NCBI RefSeq assembly: GCF_025854375.1
Contig: NZ_CP107575.1
Location: 2,170,001-2,234,000 of the forward strand
DNA length: 64,000 nt
Direction of reading: 5' to 3'
Source: Glutamicibacter sp. JL.03c
GTDB taxonomy: Bacteria; Actinomycetota; Actinomycetes; Actinomycetales; Micrococcaceae
The notes under the pieces were generated by a model, which worked only from the letters and a program-made list of their open reading frames with translations, had not been told where the DNA came from and did not search any database. Every line of letters starts with the position of its first letter. The stretch's first letter is position 1. Made by a program: the position numbers and the translations under genes. Below are positions 43,573 through 52,658 of the stretch, piece by piece.

Positions 43573-44034
43573 GTGTTTCGTATCGTATTCAACGCCCCAG
43601 AGATCCCGGGTAATTCCGGCAATGCCATCCGCTTATCGGCCATTACAGGTGCTGAACTGCACTTGGTCAAGCCACTAGGCTTCAATTTCGAGGATGCGAA
43701 TCTGCGTCGTGCGGGGTTGGATTACCACGATTTAGCTAACGTCGTGATTCACGAGAATCTTGACGCCGCTTTTGAAGCCCTGGGCGAAGGCCGCGTTTTC
43801 GCCTTCACCTCTGAAGGCGAAACGGTGTACTCGGATCTCAGGTATGAGCCGAGTGACATCTTCCTATTCGGCAAAGAGTCCGTGGGACTCAGCTCCGAGG
43901 ATAAGAAGCACCCACGCGTCACCGATCTGGTGCGACTGCCGATGCTTCCAGGACGCCGTTCACTCAACCTGGCGAATACGGCTTCCATCGTCGTCTATGA
44001 GGCATGGCGCCAACACGGATTTGCTGGCGCGTAA
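43573..44034 (+). CDS. trmL: tRNA (cytidine/uridine34-2'-O)-methyltransferase TrmL
   Basis: 153-residue SPOUT methyltransferase. FNAPEIPGNSGNAIRLSAITGAELHLVKPLG is the classic N-terminus, LFGKESVGLSSE is motif 2 and RLPMLPGRRSLNLANTASIVVYEAWR is the C-terminal knot with AdoMet-binding residues. It methylates the ribose of the wobble base of tRNA-Leu in E. coli. The GTG at 43573 has only a weak ribosome-binding site. It stands alone between the J-domain gene and a membrane protein gene. Confidence 0.95.
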   Translation: MFRIVFNAPEIPGNSGNAIRLSAITGAELHLVKPLGFNFEDANLRRAGLDYHDLANVVIHENLDAAFEALGEGRVFAFTSEGETVYSDLRYEPSDIFLFGKESVGLSSEDKKHPRVTDLVRLPMLPGRRSLNLANTASIVVYEAWRQHGFAGA

Positions 44035-44158
44035 AGTACCAGTCTCCAACCGCCGCGTATACAGCTTTACCTAATCTTTATAAAGTAGGCTCATTACTGT
44101 GCCCGTGACCGAACGGGTATTGAACTTTGCCGACGACCTTTCGGGAGAATCCAAGACA

Positions 44159-44725
44159 ATGACCGGTAGCCATTCCCAGCACCGCGACGAGCCGCAGGAC
44201 GAAGACCTGGGACTAGATCTGGTGAGCCACGTGGCCAGCAGTTCACGAGCTGAACGAAAAACCAGACCACGACGCTGGATTTTCGCAGTCGTAGGCGCTG
44301 CCATCATCGTCATTCTGGCTTTGGTTGTATTTTCCCTGCTCAATGGCGGAACGAAGGCATCCAAAGCTTCAAAAGCTGATGATGCGATTTCTGTTGCCGT
44401 CGATCTCAAGAGCGGCGGCCACGCCAACCTCAGCAGTTCGAAGTCGGAAGACGCCATCGGCGTCGAGCTGACCTCGCTGCCGCCATTGGACGAATCTGAA
44501 CAGTATGTTGCGTGGGCCATCCACGATTCCGGCAGCGTATCGGTGATTACGAAGAGCAATGGCGAAGATGCATCAGCTGGTTACTCCCCCGCCGACGACA
44601 TCATCGCCATCCACATCACTGTCGAGAGTTCCGCTACTCCCGCCCAACCATCAGAAGACACCGAAGCTTCAGTAGATCTTCCCTTGAGCGAGGATTCAAG
44701 CACTCAGGCCAGCCAGGGTTCATAA
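44159..44725 (+). CDS. Membrane protein with RskA-like extracytoplasmic domain
   Basis: 188 residues. A charged cytosolic N-terminus rich in His/Asp/Arg, one membrane helix (about residues 43-65, WIFAVVGAAIIVILALVVFSLL), then an extracytoplasmic domain. The segment LPPLDESEQYVAWAIHDSGS ... DIIAIHITVESSATPAQPSED resembles the C-terminal domain of anti-sigma factor RskA. The zinc anti-sigma (ZAS) motif expected at the N-terminus is absent, and no sigma factor gene is near. The ATG at 44159 is chosen because GGGAGA lies 10 bases upstream; a GTG at 44099 is the alternative. A strong terminator follows. Confidence 0.8.
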   Translation: MTGSHSQHRDEPQDEDLGLDLVSHVASSSRAERKTRPRRWIFAVVGAAIIVILALVVFSLLNGGTKASKASKADDAISVAVDLKSGGHANLSSSKSEDAIGVELTSLPPLDESEQYVAWAIHDSGSVSVITKSNGEDASAGYSPADDIIAIHITVESSATPAQPSEDTEASVDLPLSEDSSTQASQGS

Positions 44726-44748
44726 CCCGGGACTTCAGGTGTCAATGA

Positions 44749-44801
44749 CAAGGTGCCTGTGACCATAGAGGAGATTCTCCTCTGTGGTCACAGGCACCTT
44801 G
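44749..44801. terminator. Bidirectional terminator, 25-bp stem
   Basis: CAAGGTGCCTGTGACCATAGAGGAG and its near-perfect complement with a three-base loop, placed between the RskA-like gene and the convergent LmbE-like gene. Confidence 0.88.
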
Positions 44802-44823
44802 TGGTTGATTTAACGAAGATCAG

Positions 44824-45585
44824 CTAGAAGCCGGCAATGGTGTCATCGGCGTTCACCGCAACCAGGTGGAAGGCCTCCGCCAGACGTTGCTCTTCGTACT
44901 GCGCCCGCTGCCCATTGGCGGTGCATTGCTGAAGTACGAACTGCTCCATGGCCGCTACATCAGGATGCTGCGTGAAATGAGCACGCAGTGCGTCCATCTT
45001 CTTCTCGAAGAAGTCTGTGATGTCGACAAAGCCATTTTCACGTTCCTTCGGCGCACCATATAGCCAGAGCCAGGGTACCTTGTAGGCCTCCAGTTCTTCC
45101 TCGTGCAGCAACTCCGGGTACGCGAAGGGATTCTCCACCGCAGGGTAGATTGCGCGGGTGACGGCCTCGCCGCAGGCCAGATGGTCCGGATGCGAACGCT
45201 GGATGCGGTCCCAATTTCGTTCTGGATGCATGGCCATGACAATGGTTGGCTGCACCTGGCGGATCAGTCGAACAACCTTACGCATCACCTCATGGTTGGC
45301 CTCCAGGAAGCCATCACGCTCGCCAAGGAAATGCACGGTTTTCACACCGACTTTTTCAGCAGCCCGCTTCTGCTCTGCGTGGCGCAAGGCGGCCGTTTCC
45401 TGCGGGTCCCGGTCATCGAAGCCACCGGCATCGCCGTCAGTCATGATGCAATACTGCACCTCGATACCGGCAGCCGTGAACGCAGCAATTGTTCCCGCTG
45501 CTCCGAAGTCCAAGTCATCCGGATGCGCGCCGAAAGCAAGGACTCGTTGGGTTTCCTCACCGAAGAATTCAGTTGTGTCGATCAT
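44824..45585 (-). CDS. LmbE/PIG-L family deacetylase
   Basis: 253 residues of the zinc-dependent N-acetyl-sugar deacetylase family, which includes MshB (mycothiol synthesis). The AHPDDLDFGAAGTIA motif (about residue 19) holds the zinc His and Asp-Asp; HPDHLACGEAVTRAIYPAV (about residue 130) holds the third ligand. ITDFFEKKMDALRAHFTQH is the final family helix. It overlaps the etfA stop by four bases. In actinobacteria this family makes mycothiol or bacillithiol precursors or detoxifies conjugates; which applies here cannot be told from the sequence. Confidence 0.93.
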   Translation of the reverse strand: MIDTTEFFGEETQRVLAFGAHPDDLDFGAAGTIAAFTAAGIEVQYCIMTDGDAGGFDDRDPQETAALRHAEQKRAAEKVGVKTVHFLGERDGFLEANHEVMRKVVRLIRQVQPTIVMAMHPERNWDRIQRSHPDHLACGEAVTRAIYPAVENPFAYPELLHEEELEAYKVPWLWLYGAPKERENGFVDITDFFEKKMDALRAHFTQHPDVAAMEQFVLQQCTANGQRAQYEEQRLAEAFHLVAVNADDTIAGF

Positions 45586-46526
45586 GCTTGACGGCGTCGA
45601 ATCTCTTCTGCAGCTTGTGGAAGCACCTTTGCCAAATCGCCAACAATCCCGAGATCAGCGATTTCGAAAACAGGCGCGTCGACATCCTTGTTGATCGCAA
45701 TGATGCACTTGCTGGTTTGCATGCCTGCCTTCTGCTGGATCGCTCCCGAGATACCGGCAGAGATGAACAGCTGAGGTGAAACCGTGACACCGGTTTGGCC
45801 GATCTGCGCGTCATGGGAAATCCATCCGGCGTCGGTGGCAGCACGCGAGGCGCCGACAGCGCCTGCAAGTGCGTCGGCCAGGTCCTCAACGGGGCCGAAG
45901 TCCCCGTTGACTCCTCGTCCGCCAGCAACCACAACGCGTGCTTCGGTCAGCTTTGGACGATCCGAGGCCGCTTTGGCTTCGGTGGCCACAATGCGAATGG
46001 CAGGCGTAGCGGCAGCCTCACAGTCCAGTGGCTGGACCTCAAGCTGCTGGCCCTGTGCCTGCGGAGCATCTTCAATGCTGTTCGGCTTAACGGTGACGAA
46101 CAACGTTCCGTTCGTGGCTTTGGCCTGGGCGCTGTAGCTGCCAGCCAGCTCGTCTTTGGTCACAACCAGATCCGCCGAAACATCAATGGCATCGGTAATG
46201 ACCGCGCCGTCTAGGCGAACGGCCAACCGCGCTGCGATCTCGCGGTGGAAATTATCGTTGGCAACCAGAACAACATCGGCTTCGCTTCGTTTGACGGCAG
46301 CTGCAAGAGCCGAGAGCGCATGGTCGATAAAGGCATCGCTATTTCCGGGTGCAATCAGGAGCTTATCTACTGCGTAGCCACTGATTACATCCTGAGCAAA
46401 TTGCGGAACCTCAGAGGCAACGGCCAAAGTAGCCCGGTCAAAACGGGAAGCAAGGGTCAGAAGCTCTCGTTGCGCCTTGGAAGGGGCATCGGAAAGTTCG
46501 TTGAAAAATACTAGTGCTGAAGGCAT
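45582..46526 (-). CDS. etfA: Electron transfer flavoprotein, alpha subunit
   Basis: Accepts electrons from acyl-CoA or other dehydrogenases and passes them to the quinone pool. The C-terminal FAD-binding domain has [52 protein letters not shown] and [25 protein letters not shown], all hallmark blocks. Length is 314 residues. The ATG at 46526 follows AAGGA nine bases upstream; an upstream TTG at 46532 is less likely. It starts 12 bp after etfB and overlaps the deacetylase by four bases. Confidence 0.97.
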   Translation of the reverse strand: MPSALVFFNELSDAPSKAQRELLTLASRFDRATLAVASEVPQFAQDVISGYAVDKLLIAPGNSDAFIDHALSALAAAVKRSEADVVLVANDNFHREIAARLAVRLDGAVITDAIDVSADLVVTKDELAGSYSAQAKATNGTLFVTVKPNSIEDAPQAQGQQLEVQPLDCEAAATPAIRIVATEAKAASDRPKLTEARVVVAGGRGVNGDFGPVEDLADALAGAVGASRAATDAGWISHDAQIGQTGVTVSPQLFISAGISGAIQQKAGMQTSKCIIAINKDVDAPVFEIADLGIVGDLAKVLPQAAEEIRRRQA

Positions 46527-46538
46527 ATTCAATTTTCC

Positions 46539-47360
46539 TTAGATCAGCTTCTGTTCGGCCAAGAAATCAACCAGGGCAATGCCGGCCTGGCCGCTGTCGT
46601 TGATGACTGTTCCTGCTTCACGGGCAGGCCGAGCAGTGGCATTAAGAACAACCGAACGCGACCCCGAGGCACCTACTGTTTCAGCTTCCAGGCCGATGCC
46701 CGCCAGATCCACTTCGGTGATGCTCTTCTTCTTCGCGGCCATGATGGCCTTGAAATTCGGGTAACGAGGCTCATTGGCCTGATCAGTCACCGACAGGACT
46801 GCAGGCAATGCTGCAGTGAGGCTCAGAGTTCGATCTGCATGATCTCGGCGAACGGTCAGTTCTCGGCTGGCGCCGTCAAATTCAACAGCTAAGGCATTGG
46901 TCAACTGCGCAAAGTTCAAACGCTCAGCCAACTGGGCGGGAACAACCGACGTCTCTGCGTCGGTTGAAGACATTCCTGTAACAACAAGATCAACGTCGCC
47001 GACATGCTCGATCAGCGCTGCCAGCGCCTTGGAAGTCGCAACGGTATCGGATCCGGCCAGTGCATCATCGTTGAGGTGGAGACCCGAGCTGGCACCCATC
47101 TGCAGGGCTTTCTTGACTGAGTTGCTGGCGCTCTTTCCACCCATCGTGGCCGCGATGACTTCGTGCCCGGCAGCGAATCCGCCCTGCGACTCAACCAGGG
47201 CTACAGCTGCTTCGACAGCGTATTCGTCCAATTCGGAGAGGACCGACTCCGAACGGTCAAGACGCAACGAAGCAGAATCGATGTGACGATCAAATTGGAC
47301 ATCTGGAACATGTTTTACCAGCACCACTATTTTCAGCGGCACCGTAGTTTCCTCGGTCAT
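46539..47360 (-). CDS. etfB: Electron transfer flavoprotein, beta subunit
   Basis: 273 residues, the AMP/FAD-adjacent subunit. IVVLVKHVPDVQFDRHID at the start, EYAVEAAVALVES, VVTGMSSTDAETSVVPAQLAERL and the signature LPAVLSVTDQANEPRYPNFKAIMAAKKK are diagnostic. The start at 47360 has GGAAGG seven bases upstream; the frame extends to 47423 without a site. It forms an operon with etfA and the LmbE-like deacetylase. A short palindrome lies in the upstream region (47432-47441). Confidence 0.97.
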   Translation of the reverse strand: MTEETTVPLKIVVLVKHVPDVQFDRHIDSASLRLDRSESVLSELDEYAVEAAVALVESQGGFAAGHEVIAATMGGKSASNSVKKALQMGASSGLHLNDDALAGSDTVATSKALAALIEHVGDVDLVVTGMSSTDAETSVVPAQLAERLNFAQLTNALAVEFDGASRELTVRRDHADRTLSLTAALPAVLSVTDQANEPRYPNFKAIMAAKKKSITEVDLAGIGLEAETVGASGSRSVVLNATARPAREAGTVINDSGQAGIALVDFLAEQKLI

Positions 47361-47431
47361 TCGAGCCTTCCTACAAGCTTTCGCGCCCAGCCTCCATAAG
47401 GCATAGCTGGACTTTTTATTCACTCTCTATC

Positions 47432-47441
47432 GTATCGATAC
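47432..47441. promoter_or_regulatory. 10-bp palindrome upstream of etfB
   Basis: GTATCGATAC, 72-81 bp upstream of the etfB start in an A/T-rich stretch. A short dyad such as this may be an operator, but it is also expected by chance in some cases. Confidence 0.35.
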
Positions 47442-47480
47442 ATCACGATTCACTCGTTCTTTATCGCCGAAAGTGCAAGA

Positions 47481-47517
47481 AGTGACGCAGGCTGGTTCGT
47501 CACCTGCCTGCGTCACT
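47481..47517 (-). terminator. Terminator of the HtrA gene
   Basis: AGTGACGCAGGC (47481-47492) pairs with GCCTGCGTCACT (47506-47517) with a 13-base loop, 30 bp past the stop codon. T-run is short. Confidence 0.78.
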
Positions 47518-47546
47518 GATTTCACTGCGTCATCATGAAGATTTAT

Positions 47547-49100
47547 TTAGTTTTTTGACAGCTCCCCGACGGTGACATTTGCAGTCTTCTCTTCACCGTT
47601 GCGAAGGTAGCGGATTTCGGCCTTGCCATTAGCTGCAATTTCGCGAATTGCCGCGGTGACAGTCTGCGAATCGTGAACGGCACGATCGTTCACGCCGGTG
47701 ATCACATCGCCGGACTTCAAACCAGCCTTCTCAGCGGCCGAACCCGAGCTCACCTCAACAACCTTGGCTCCAACGGAGAAGGATGAGGTGTTCTGTTCAC
47801 CCTGTTCAGCAGTTCCCTGAGCCGTCACGGTAGCGCCGAGCAGGCCGTGCGAAGCGGAGCCGTTATCAATGAGCTCCTGGGCGATACGCTTGGCGTAATC
47901 AATCGGGATCGCGAAGCCCACGCCAATGGATCCGCCTTCTTCGCTGGATCCGGAAGAAGCAATGGCAACGTTCACACCGATGATTTCGCCCTTGGCATTG
48001 ACCAATGCTCCCCCGGAGTTTCCGTGGTTGATGGCCGCGTCGGTCTGAATGACATTGACGTAGATCGAGCCGCTCGACTGTTGCTGTTGCTGCTGTTCCT
48101 GGCCTGGGAACTGGAAGTTGAACTGGCTGCCGTCATCCCCGTTGGACTGGTCGCCCTCATCGGGAACTGCCGATGAGGCGATGGAAATCGTACGGTTCAA
48201 AGTTGAAATGATGCCGTCGGTCACGGTTCCGCTGAGTCCCAGCGGTGCGCCAATGGCTACGGCGGTGTCTCCAACATTCAGTTCCGAAGACGAGCCCATC
48301 GTTGCCGGAACCAGTCCGTCGGCCTGGATATTGATCACGGCCAGATCAGAAAGCGGATCTGTTCCAACAACCTTCGCCGAATGCACAGTTCCGTCATTCA
48401 TCTGGACGGCGATGGTTGGATCAGCCACCTCGCCACCAAGGGTGACCACGTGGGTGTTCGTCAGAATATTGCCCTTGTTATCCAGCACAATGCCAGAGCC
48501 CGAGCCGCTGTTGCCATTTCCGGAAACTTCGATGGTGACAACGCTAGGGCTTGCCTTCGCTGCGGCTGCGGTAACTTCAGTTACCTTGTCTGGATTATTG
48601 ATTACAACGCCTTCACGCGGTGCCGAGCCGCCGGTGGTTGAGGTGCTGCTTCCATCATCCATCAAATAGGTGGTGCCCGCGGCGGTCAGGCCACCGACAA
48701 GGGCGGCTGCAACCATGCCGGCAATGAGGGTGCTGCCAGCAAAACGCTTCTTGTCCTTAGGCTGCTTTTCTGGAGGCACAGGGTAGGTCGTCTGGGTGTA
48801 CGCTCCGCCAGCATAAGGCGAACCATAAGGCGAGTTCGGCTGATTTTGCTGACCTGCGCTGTGCTGCGACTGGTAAGGGGAGGCTGATCCGCTGGCAGCA
48901 GCTGCGCTGATCGGCTCGGTGCGTGGAGCCGACGACGAATTATCGTTGTCGTCCTGCTGACCGGCTTGCGCTTCCTGGTTCAACCGCGGATACCGAGCGG
49001 TTGGTTCAGAGGAAGTTGAAGGCTTGCTTGTCTGGTCGTTTGATGGCCGTGCAGAATCACCCAAGTTTTCATTACGTGGCTCATTCGGGGTCTGGCTCAT
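47547..49100 (-). CDS. HtrA/DegP-like serine protease with PDZ domain
   Basis: 517 residues. A disordered, Gln/Ser/Pro-rich cytosolic N-terminus (about 1-115), one membrane helix (about 118-140, STLIAGMVAAALVGGLTAAGTTYLM), then a trypsin-like protease outside the membrane. The catalytic triad is visible: His in ILTNTHVVTLGG, Asp in PLSDLAVINIQ, Ser in NHGNSGGALVNAKG. A PDZ domain closes the protein (VVEVSSGSAAEKAGLKSGDVITGVNDRAV). It degrades or refolds misfolded envelope proteins. It diverges from the TPM-domain gene. Confidence 0.95.
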   Translation of the reverse strand: MSQTPNEPRNENLGDSARPSNDQTSKPSTSSEPTARYPRLNQEAQAGQQDDNDNSSSAPRTEPISAAAASGSASPYQSQHSAGQQNQPNSPYGSPYAGGAYTQTTYPVPPEKQPKDKKRFAGSTLIAGMVAAALVGGLTAAGTTYLMDDGSSTSTTGGSAPREGVVINNPDKVTEVTAAAAKASPSVVTIEVSGNGNSGSGSGIVLDNKGNILTNTHVVTLGGEVADPTIAVQMNDGTVHSAKVVGTDPLSDLAVINIQADGLVPATMGSSSELNVGDTAVAIGAPLGLSGTVTDGIISTLNRTISIASSAVPDEGDQSNGDDGSQFNFQFPGQEQQQQQQSSGSIYVNVIQTDAAINHGNSGGALVNAKGEIIGVNVAIASSGSSEEGGSIGVGFAIPIDYAKRIAQELIDNGSASHGLLGATVTAQGTAEQGEQNTSSFSVGAKVVEVSSGSAAEKAGLKSGDVITGVNDRAVHDSQTVTAAIREIAANGKAEIRYLRNGEEKTANVTVGELSKN

Positions 49101-49243
49101 TTCATGCCTCTTTCGAACTATCGAATCTCTTGGGTTTAATTATTCAGGTCTGGTCTGTGGCATCGAATTGTGGTGACTTTGCATCGCCTGTGAGTTAACT
49201 ATTCTGGCAGCTGAATGACATAGACGTGCTTCATTAGGCCAAA

Positions 49244-49257
49244 TAGAATCAATTCTA
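49244..49257. promoter_or_regulatory. 14-bp dyad in the htrA/TPM divergent region
   Basis: TAGAATCAATTCTA (AGAAT-N2-ATTCT), about 83 bp upstream of the TPM gene start. Candidate regulator site in a 239-bp divergent region. Confidence 0.4.
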
Positions 49258-49339
49258 AGTGTGAATCCAGTCTCTGGATACATCAGATCGGGTACATCCT
49301 GATTTTAGTTCGACGTAGCTTTGCAGGCGGGAACGAGAC

Positions 49340-51397
49340 ATGGGAATAAAGAGTCGGAAGCTGATTGCCAGTGCAATAGTGGCGTCGGTTGTATCGCTCG
49401 GAATGGCTACGCCGGCACTCGCTGAGTCGCCGGTGACCATTCCACCAGGCGACTTTGTAATCGATAATTCTGGAGTGCTCGGTTCGGACCAAGCACTCAT
49501 TGAAGAAGAAATCAAAGAGCTGAGAAGCGATACCGGCCTGAGCCTTTTCGCCATCTTCGTCGACGAGTTCTCCAACCCCAGTAAGGCCGACGAGTGGGTC
49601 AAAGAGGTCGCAGACAAAAAGGGCCTGGGGCGCTCGGACGTGATTCTCGCGGTAGCCACAGAATCTCGCCAAGCCTACTTCGCAGCTTCAGATAGCGGGC
49701 CTCTGGCAGAGCAGGACTCCGAAATCTATCGCTCGCAGATCAGTCCGGCTTTGGGAGAAGACGACTGGGCCGGAGCTGTTGACGGCGCCATTGATGGCAT
49801 CAAAAACGCCGAAAGTGGCGGCACCGCAGAAAGCTCTTCCGGAGGCGGTGGTTTCATCACCATCCTGCTAGTCATCGCAGCATTGGCCGTGGGCGGTTAC
49901 TTCCTCCTTGCGAGAAGAAGCCGCAAGAAGTCGCAGGCTCTGTCTTCGCAGCAGAACAACTACCCTGGCATGGCCGGTAGCCCAGCACCACAGCAACCGC
50001 TGATTCCTCTAGACCAGTTGCGTTTGCAGGCCGATCAGCTGCTTGTTGCCGCCGATGATTCCATCCGCTCATCGCAACAGGAACTCGGTTTCGCTGAGGC
50101 CCAGTACGGGAAAGAAGCTGTCGCCGTTTTCGTCGAAGACCTGGGCAAAGCCAAGGAGCATCTGACGGAGTCATTCCGTCTACAGCAGCAGCTGGATGAC
50201 GATATTCCTGACACCGAAGCAGACCAGCGCTCTTGGCTCAACGAAATCATCAACCGATGCCGAGAAGTCAACCAGTCGCTGCAAGAGCATGCTGATGATT
50301 TCAAGCAGCTGCGCCAGTTGGAACAGAATGCTGAAGCTCGGATTTCCGAGGTGAAAGCTAGCCAGGAGCCGCTGAACCAGCGACTCTCCTCTCGGGTGTC
50401 CGAACTGGAACAGCTCTCGGGTAAGTACGACGAGAGTGCGGTCAGCCAGATCAAGGACAATGCCCAACAGGCTGGCGAACGGCTATCGTTTGCTGCCTCA
50501 GCCCTGCAACAAGCTTCTGAAAACCTGGCGACTAACCGCTCGGACGCAGCCGTGCTCATTCAGAATGCGGAGGAAGCACAGGATCAGGCTGATGTCCTCC
50601 TTGAGGCCATCGCCAAAGCCGGCAGCTCATTGCAGCAAGCTGAACAGGATCTTCGCGCAGCCGTTGCCTTGGCGGAACGAGATCTTGCCCAGGCCAAGGC
50701 CACATACGCAACGGGGACAAGCTCAGATCTAGCAGGACCGATCGCGGGTGTCGAAAGCGCGCTGAACACAACGCGACAGGCAATAGCCGGTGGAAAATAC
50801 AACCCTCTGGGACTGATCACCCTCCTGGACGAAGCAACTACTCCCCTAGGCCAATCACTGGCCAATATGCGCGACCGCGCGCAGCAAGAACAAGCAGCGC
50901 GCGACCAATTGCAGTCCTTGCTGCATACCGCTGCGTCACGCATCAATGGTACGGACGACTACATCCGTGCCCGCCGTGGAGGTGTTCGCTCTTCGGCTCG
51001 TACGCGTTTGGCCGAGGCGCAACGCGCTCTCGATGAGGCGCACTCTTTCGCGCACTCCGATCCTGCTCGCGCCGTCGCCGCGACGCAACGCTCAATCCAG
51101 CTTGCCGATCAGGCTGCCCAGATGGCCGAGAACGATGTCAGCGGCTTCGGCGACTATGGCGACAACTTCGGGGGCGGCTACCGTCGCGGACGCGGCGGCG
51201 GAGTATTCGACGGCGTTGGCGGAGCAGTGCTCGGCGGCATCCTCATTAATACCATCCTCGGAGGCGGCCACAGTGGCGGTCATTCCGGAGGAAACGATGG
51301 CTTCTTTGGTGGCGGCGGCTTCGGCGGGTTTGACGGCGGAGGCGGCGGTGGATTTGGAGGAGGTGGCTTCGGCGGAGGGGACGGAGGCAACTTCTAA
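49340..51397 (+). CDS. TPM-domain membrane protein with long coiled coil
   Basis: 685 residues. Signal peptide (cleavage after ALA at about residue 29), then a TPM (YgcG/TLP18.3) domain at about 40-160 (FVIDNSGVLGSDQALIEEEIKEL), one transmembrane helix (about 172-193), and a long Gln/Glu/Ala-rich helical region (about 215-600). The C-terminus is Gly-rich (about 620-685: GGGFGGFDGGGGGG). TPM domains occur in envelope and phosphatase-like proteins; the exact role here is unknown. It lies 69 bp upstream of pspA, and this TPM-PspA pairing is recurrent in actinobacteria. Confidence 0.9.
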   Translation: MGIKSRKLIASAIVASVVSLGMATPALAESPVTIPPGDFVIDNSGVLGSDQALIEEEIKELRSDTGLSLFAIFVDEFSNPSKADEWVKEVADKKGLGRSDVILAVATESRQAYFAASDSGPLAEQDSEIYRSQISPALGEDDWAGAVDGAIDGIKNAESGGTAESSSGGGGFITILLVIAALAVGGYFLLARRSRKKSQALSSQQNNYPGMAGSPAPQQPLIPLDQLRLQADQLLVAADDSIRSSQQELGFAEAQYGKEAVAVFVEDLGKAKEHLTESFRLQQQLDDDIPDTEADQRSWLNEIINRCREVNQSLQEHADDFKQLRQLEQNAEARISEVKASQEPLNQRLSSRVSELEQLSGKYDESAVSQIKDNAQQAGERLSFAASALQQASENLATNRSDAAVLIQNAEEAQDQADVLLEAIAKAGSSLQQAEQDLRAAVALAERDLAQAKATYATGTSSDLAGPIAGVESALNTTRQAIAGGKYNPLGLITLLDEATTPLGQSLANMRDRAQQEQAARDQLQSLLHTAASRINGTDDYIRARRGGVRSSARTRLAEAQRALDEAHSFAHSDPARAVAATQRSIQLADQAAQMAENDVSGFGDYGDNFGGGYRRGRGGGVFDGVGGAVLGGILINTILGGGHSGGHSGGNDGFFGGGGFGGFDGGGGGGFGGGGFGGGDGGNF

Positions 51398-51466
51398 CCC
51401 GCCGATCTATATTGACCAGCAGTTCTGCAGCACCATCGATCACTTAACTAATAGAAAGGTCACATC

Positions 51467-52198
51467 ATGACCAAACAATCAATCTTCGGGCGCATCTCAC
51501 AACTAGCCAAGGCCAACATCAACGCCCTGCTCGACTCGGCGGAAGATCCACAGAAGATGATGGATCAGATGGTTCGTGACTACAACGACAACATCGCCGA
51601 AGCGGAACAGGCCATCGCCCAGACCATCGGCAATCTTCGCATGTTGGAAGAGGATTACCGCGAAGACGAAGAGGCCATGGCCGAGTGGGGTAACAAGGCT
51701 CTAGCGGCCTCGAACAAGGCTGACGAGTTCCGCGCTTCGGGCAAAGCCGACGAGGCCGGCAAGTTCGACAACTTGGCCAAGGTTGCGATCCAGCGCCAGA
51801 TGCAGGCTGAATCCGAGATGAAGACCGCACAGCCAACAATCAACTCCCAGCGTGAAATCGTTGATAAGTTGAAGACCGGCCTGAACCAGATGAAGGAAAA
51901 GCGCACTGAGCTTGCTAGTAAGCGCGATGAACTGGTGGCACGATCAAAGGCAGCGCACGCTCAGAACCAGGTGAACGAGGCTGTGAAGGCCGTGAACATC
52001 ATGGATCCGTCCAGTGAAATCGGACGCTTTGAGGAAAAAGTCCGGCGTGAAGAAGCCCGCGTACGCGGCGCCGCAGAGTTGGCTTCCTCCAGCCTCGACG
52101 CCCAGTTCGAGTCGCTGGAAGATCTCGGCGAGCAGACCGAGGTCGAAGCCCGCTTGGCAGCTTTGAAGTCCAAGCAGACTGGCGCTATCGAAGGCTAA
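51467..52198 (+). CDS. pspA: PspA/IM30 family membrane-stress protein
   Basis: 243 residues, almost wholly alpha-helical coiled coil: IFGRISQLAKANINALLDSAEDPQKMMDQMVRDY is the family N-terminus, followed by heptad-rich segments. PspA oligomers bind the inner membrane and limit proton leakage under envelope stress; in actinobacteria the regulation differs from E. coli. AAAGG lies seven bases upstream of the ATG. It is paired with the TPM-domain gene, opposite htrA, forming an envelope stress region. Confidence 0.95.
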   Translation: MTKQSIFGRISQLAKANINALLDSAEDPQKMMDQMVRDYNDNIAEAEQAIAQTIGNLRMLEEDYREDEEAMAEWGNKALAASNKADEFRASGKADEAGKFDNLAKVAIQRQMQAESEMKTAQPTINSQREIVDKLKTGLNQMKEKRTELASKRDELVARSKAAHAQNQVNEAVKAVNIMDPSSEIGRFEEKVRREEARVRGAAELASSSLDAQFESLEDLGEQTEVEARLAALKSKQTGAIEG

Positions 52199-52222
52199 GC
52201 CTCATCGATGAGAGCCAAGACC

Positions 52223-52265
52223 CGACGAAGGTGTACCGATGTCAAACATCGGTACACCTTCGTCG
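52223..52265 (+). terminator. Perfect 20-bp terminator hairpin after pspA
   Basis: CGACGAAGGTGTACCGATGT pairs with its exact complement around a CAA loop, 25 bp after the stop codon. Confidence 0.85.
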
Positions 52266-52278
52266 TTAAGCGCGTATA

Positions 52279-52309
52279 CAAAAATGGAGACCCTTTCGGA
52301 TCTCCATTT
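52279..52309 (-). terminator. Terminator of tRNA-fMet copy 1
   Basis: Minus strand AAATGGAGATCC...GGTCTCCATTTTTG: a 10-bp stem followed by a T-run, 10 bp after the tRNA 3' end. Confidence 0.85.
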
Positions 52310-52318
52310 CCACTTTCG

Positions 52319-52392
52319 TGGCGGGGAGAGGATTTGAACCTCTGACCTCCGGGTTATGAGCCCGGCGAGCTACCGAACTGCTCCACCCCGCG
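52319..52392 (-). tRNA. Initiator tRNA-fMet (CAT), copy 1
   Basis: 74 bases plus no encoded CCA. The anticodon loop is CTCATAA. The anticodon stem CCGGG/CCCGG contains the three G-C pairs typical of initiators, and the first acceptor pair is mismatched (C1/C72), another initiator trait. D arm GAGC/GCTC and T arm AGAGG-TTCAAAT-CCTCT are intact. The discriminator is A. Confidence 0.95.
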
Positions 52393-52544
52393 TCGGTAAA
52401 TACAACATTACCAATCCTTGAATGACTTGGCTAATCGAGAGGCAGTGTCCTTGATCACCCGGCAAAGACCCGGTAGAGCGGGCCAAGGTTTGGACTATCC
52501 TGGAAGGCCGGACTCGGACTATTCATCGCCAATCACTGGGTAAA

Positions 52545-52575
52545 CAAAAATGGAGACCCTTTTGGATCTCCATTT
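52545..52575 (-). terminator. Terminator of tRNA-fMet copy 2
   Basis: Near copy of the terminator after copy 1, with one T in the loop instead of C. Confidence 0.85.
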
Positions 52576-52584
52576 CCACTTTCG

Positions 52585-52658
52585 TGGCGGGGAGAGGATT
52601 TGAACCTCTGACCTCCGGGTTATGAGCCCGGCGAGCTACCGAACTGCTCCACCCCGCG
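52585..52658 (-). tRNA. Initiator tRNA-fMet (CAT), copy 2
   Basis: Identical to copy 1 by inspection over 74 bases, with the same 3' flank and about 23 bases of 5' flank shared with copy 1. It is 266 bp from copy 1. Confidence 0.95.
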
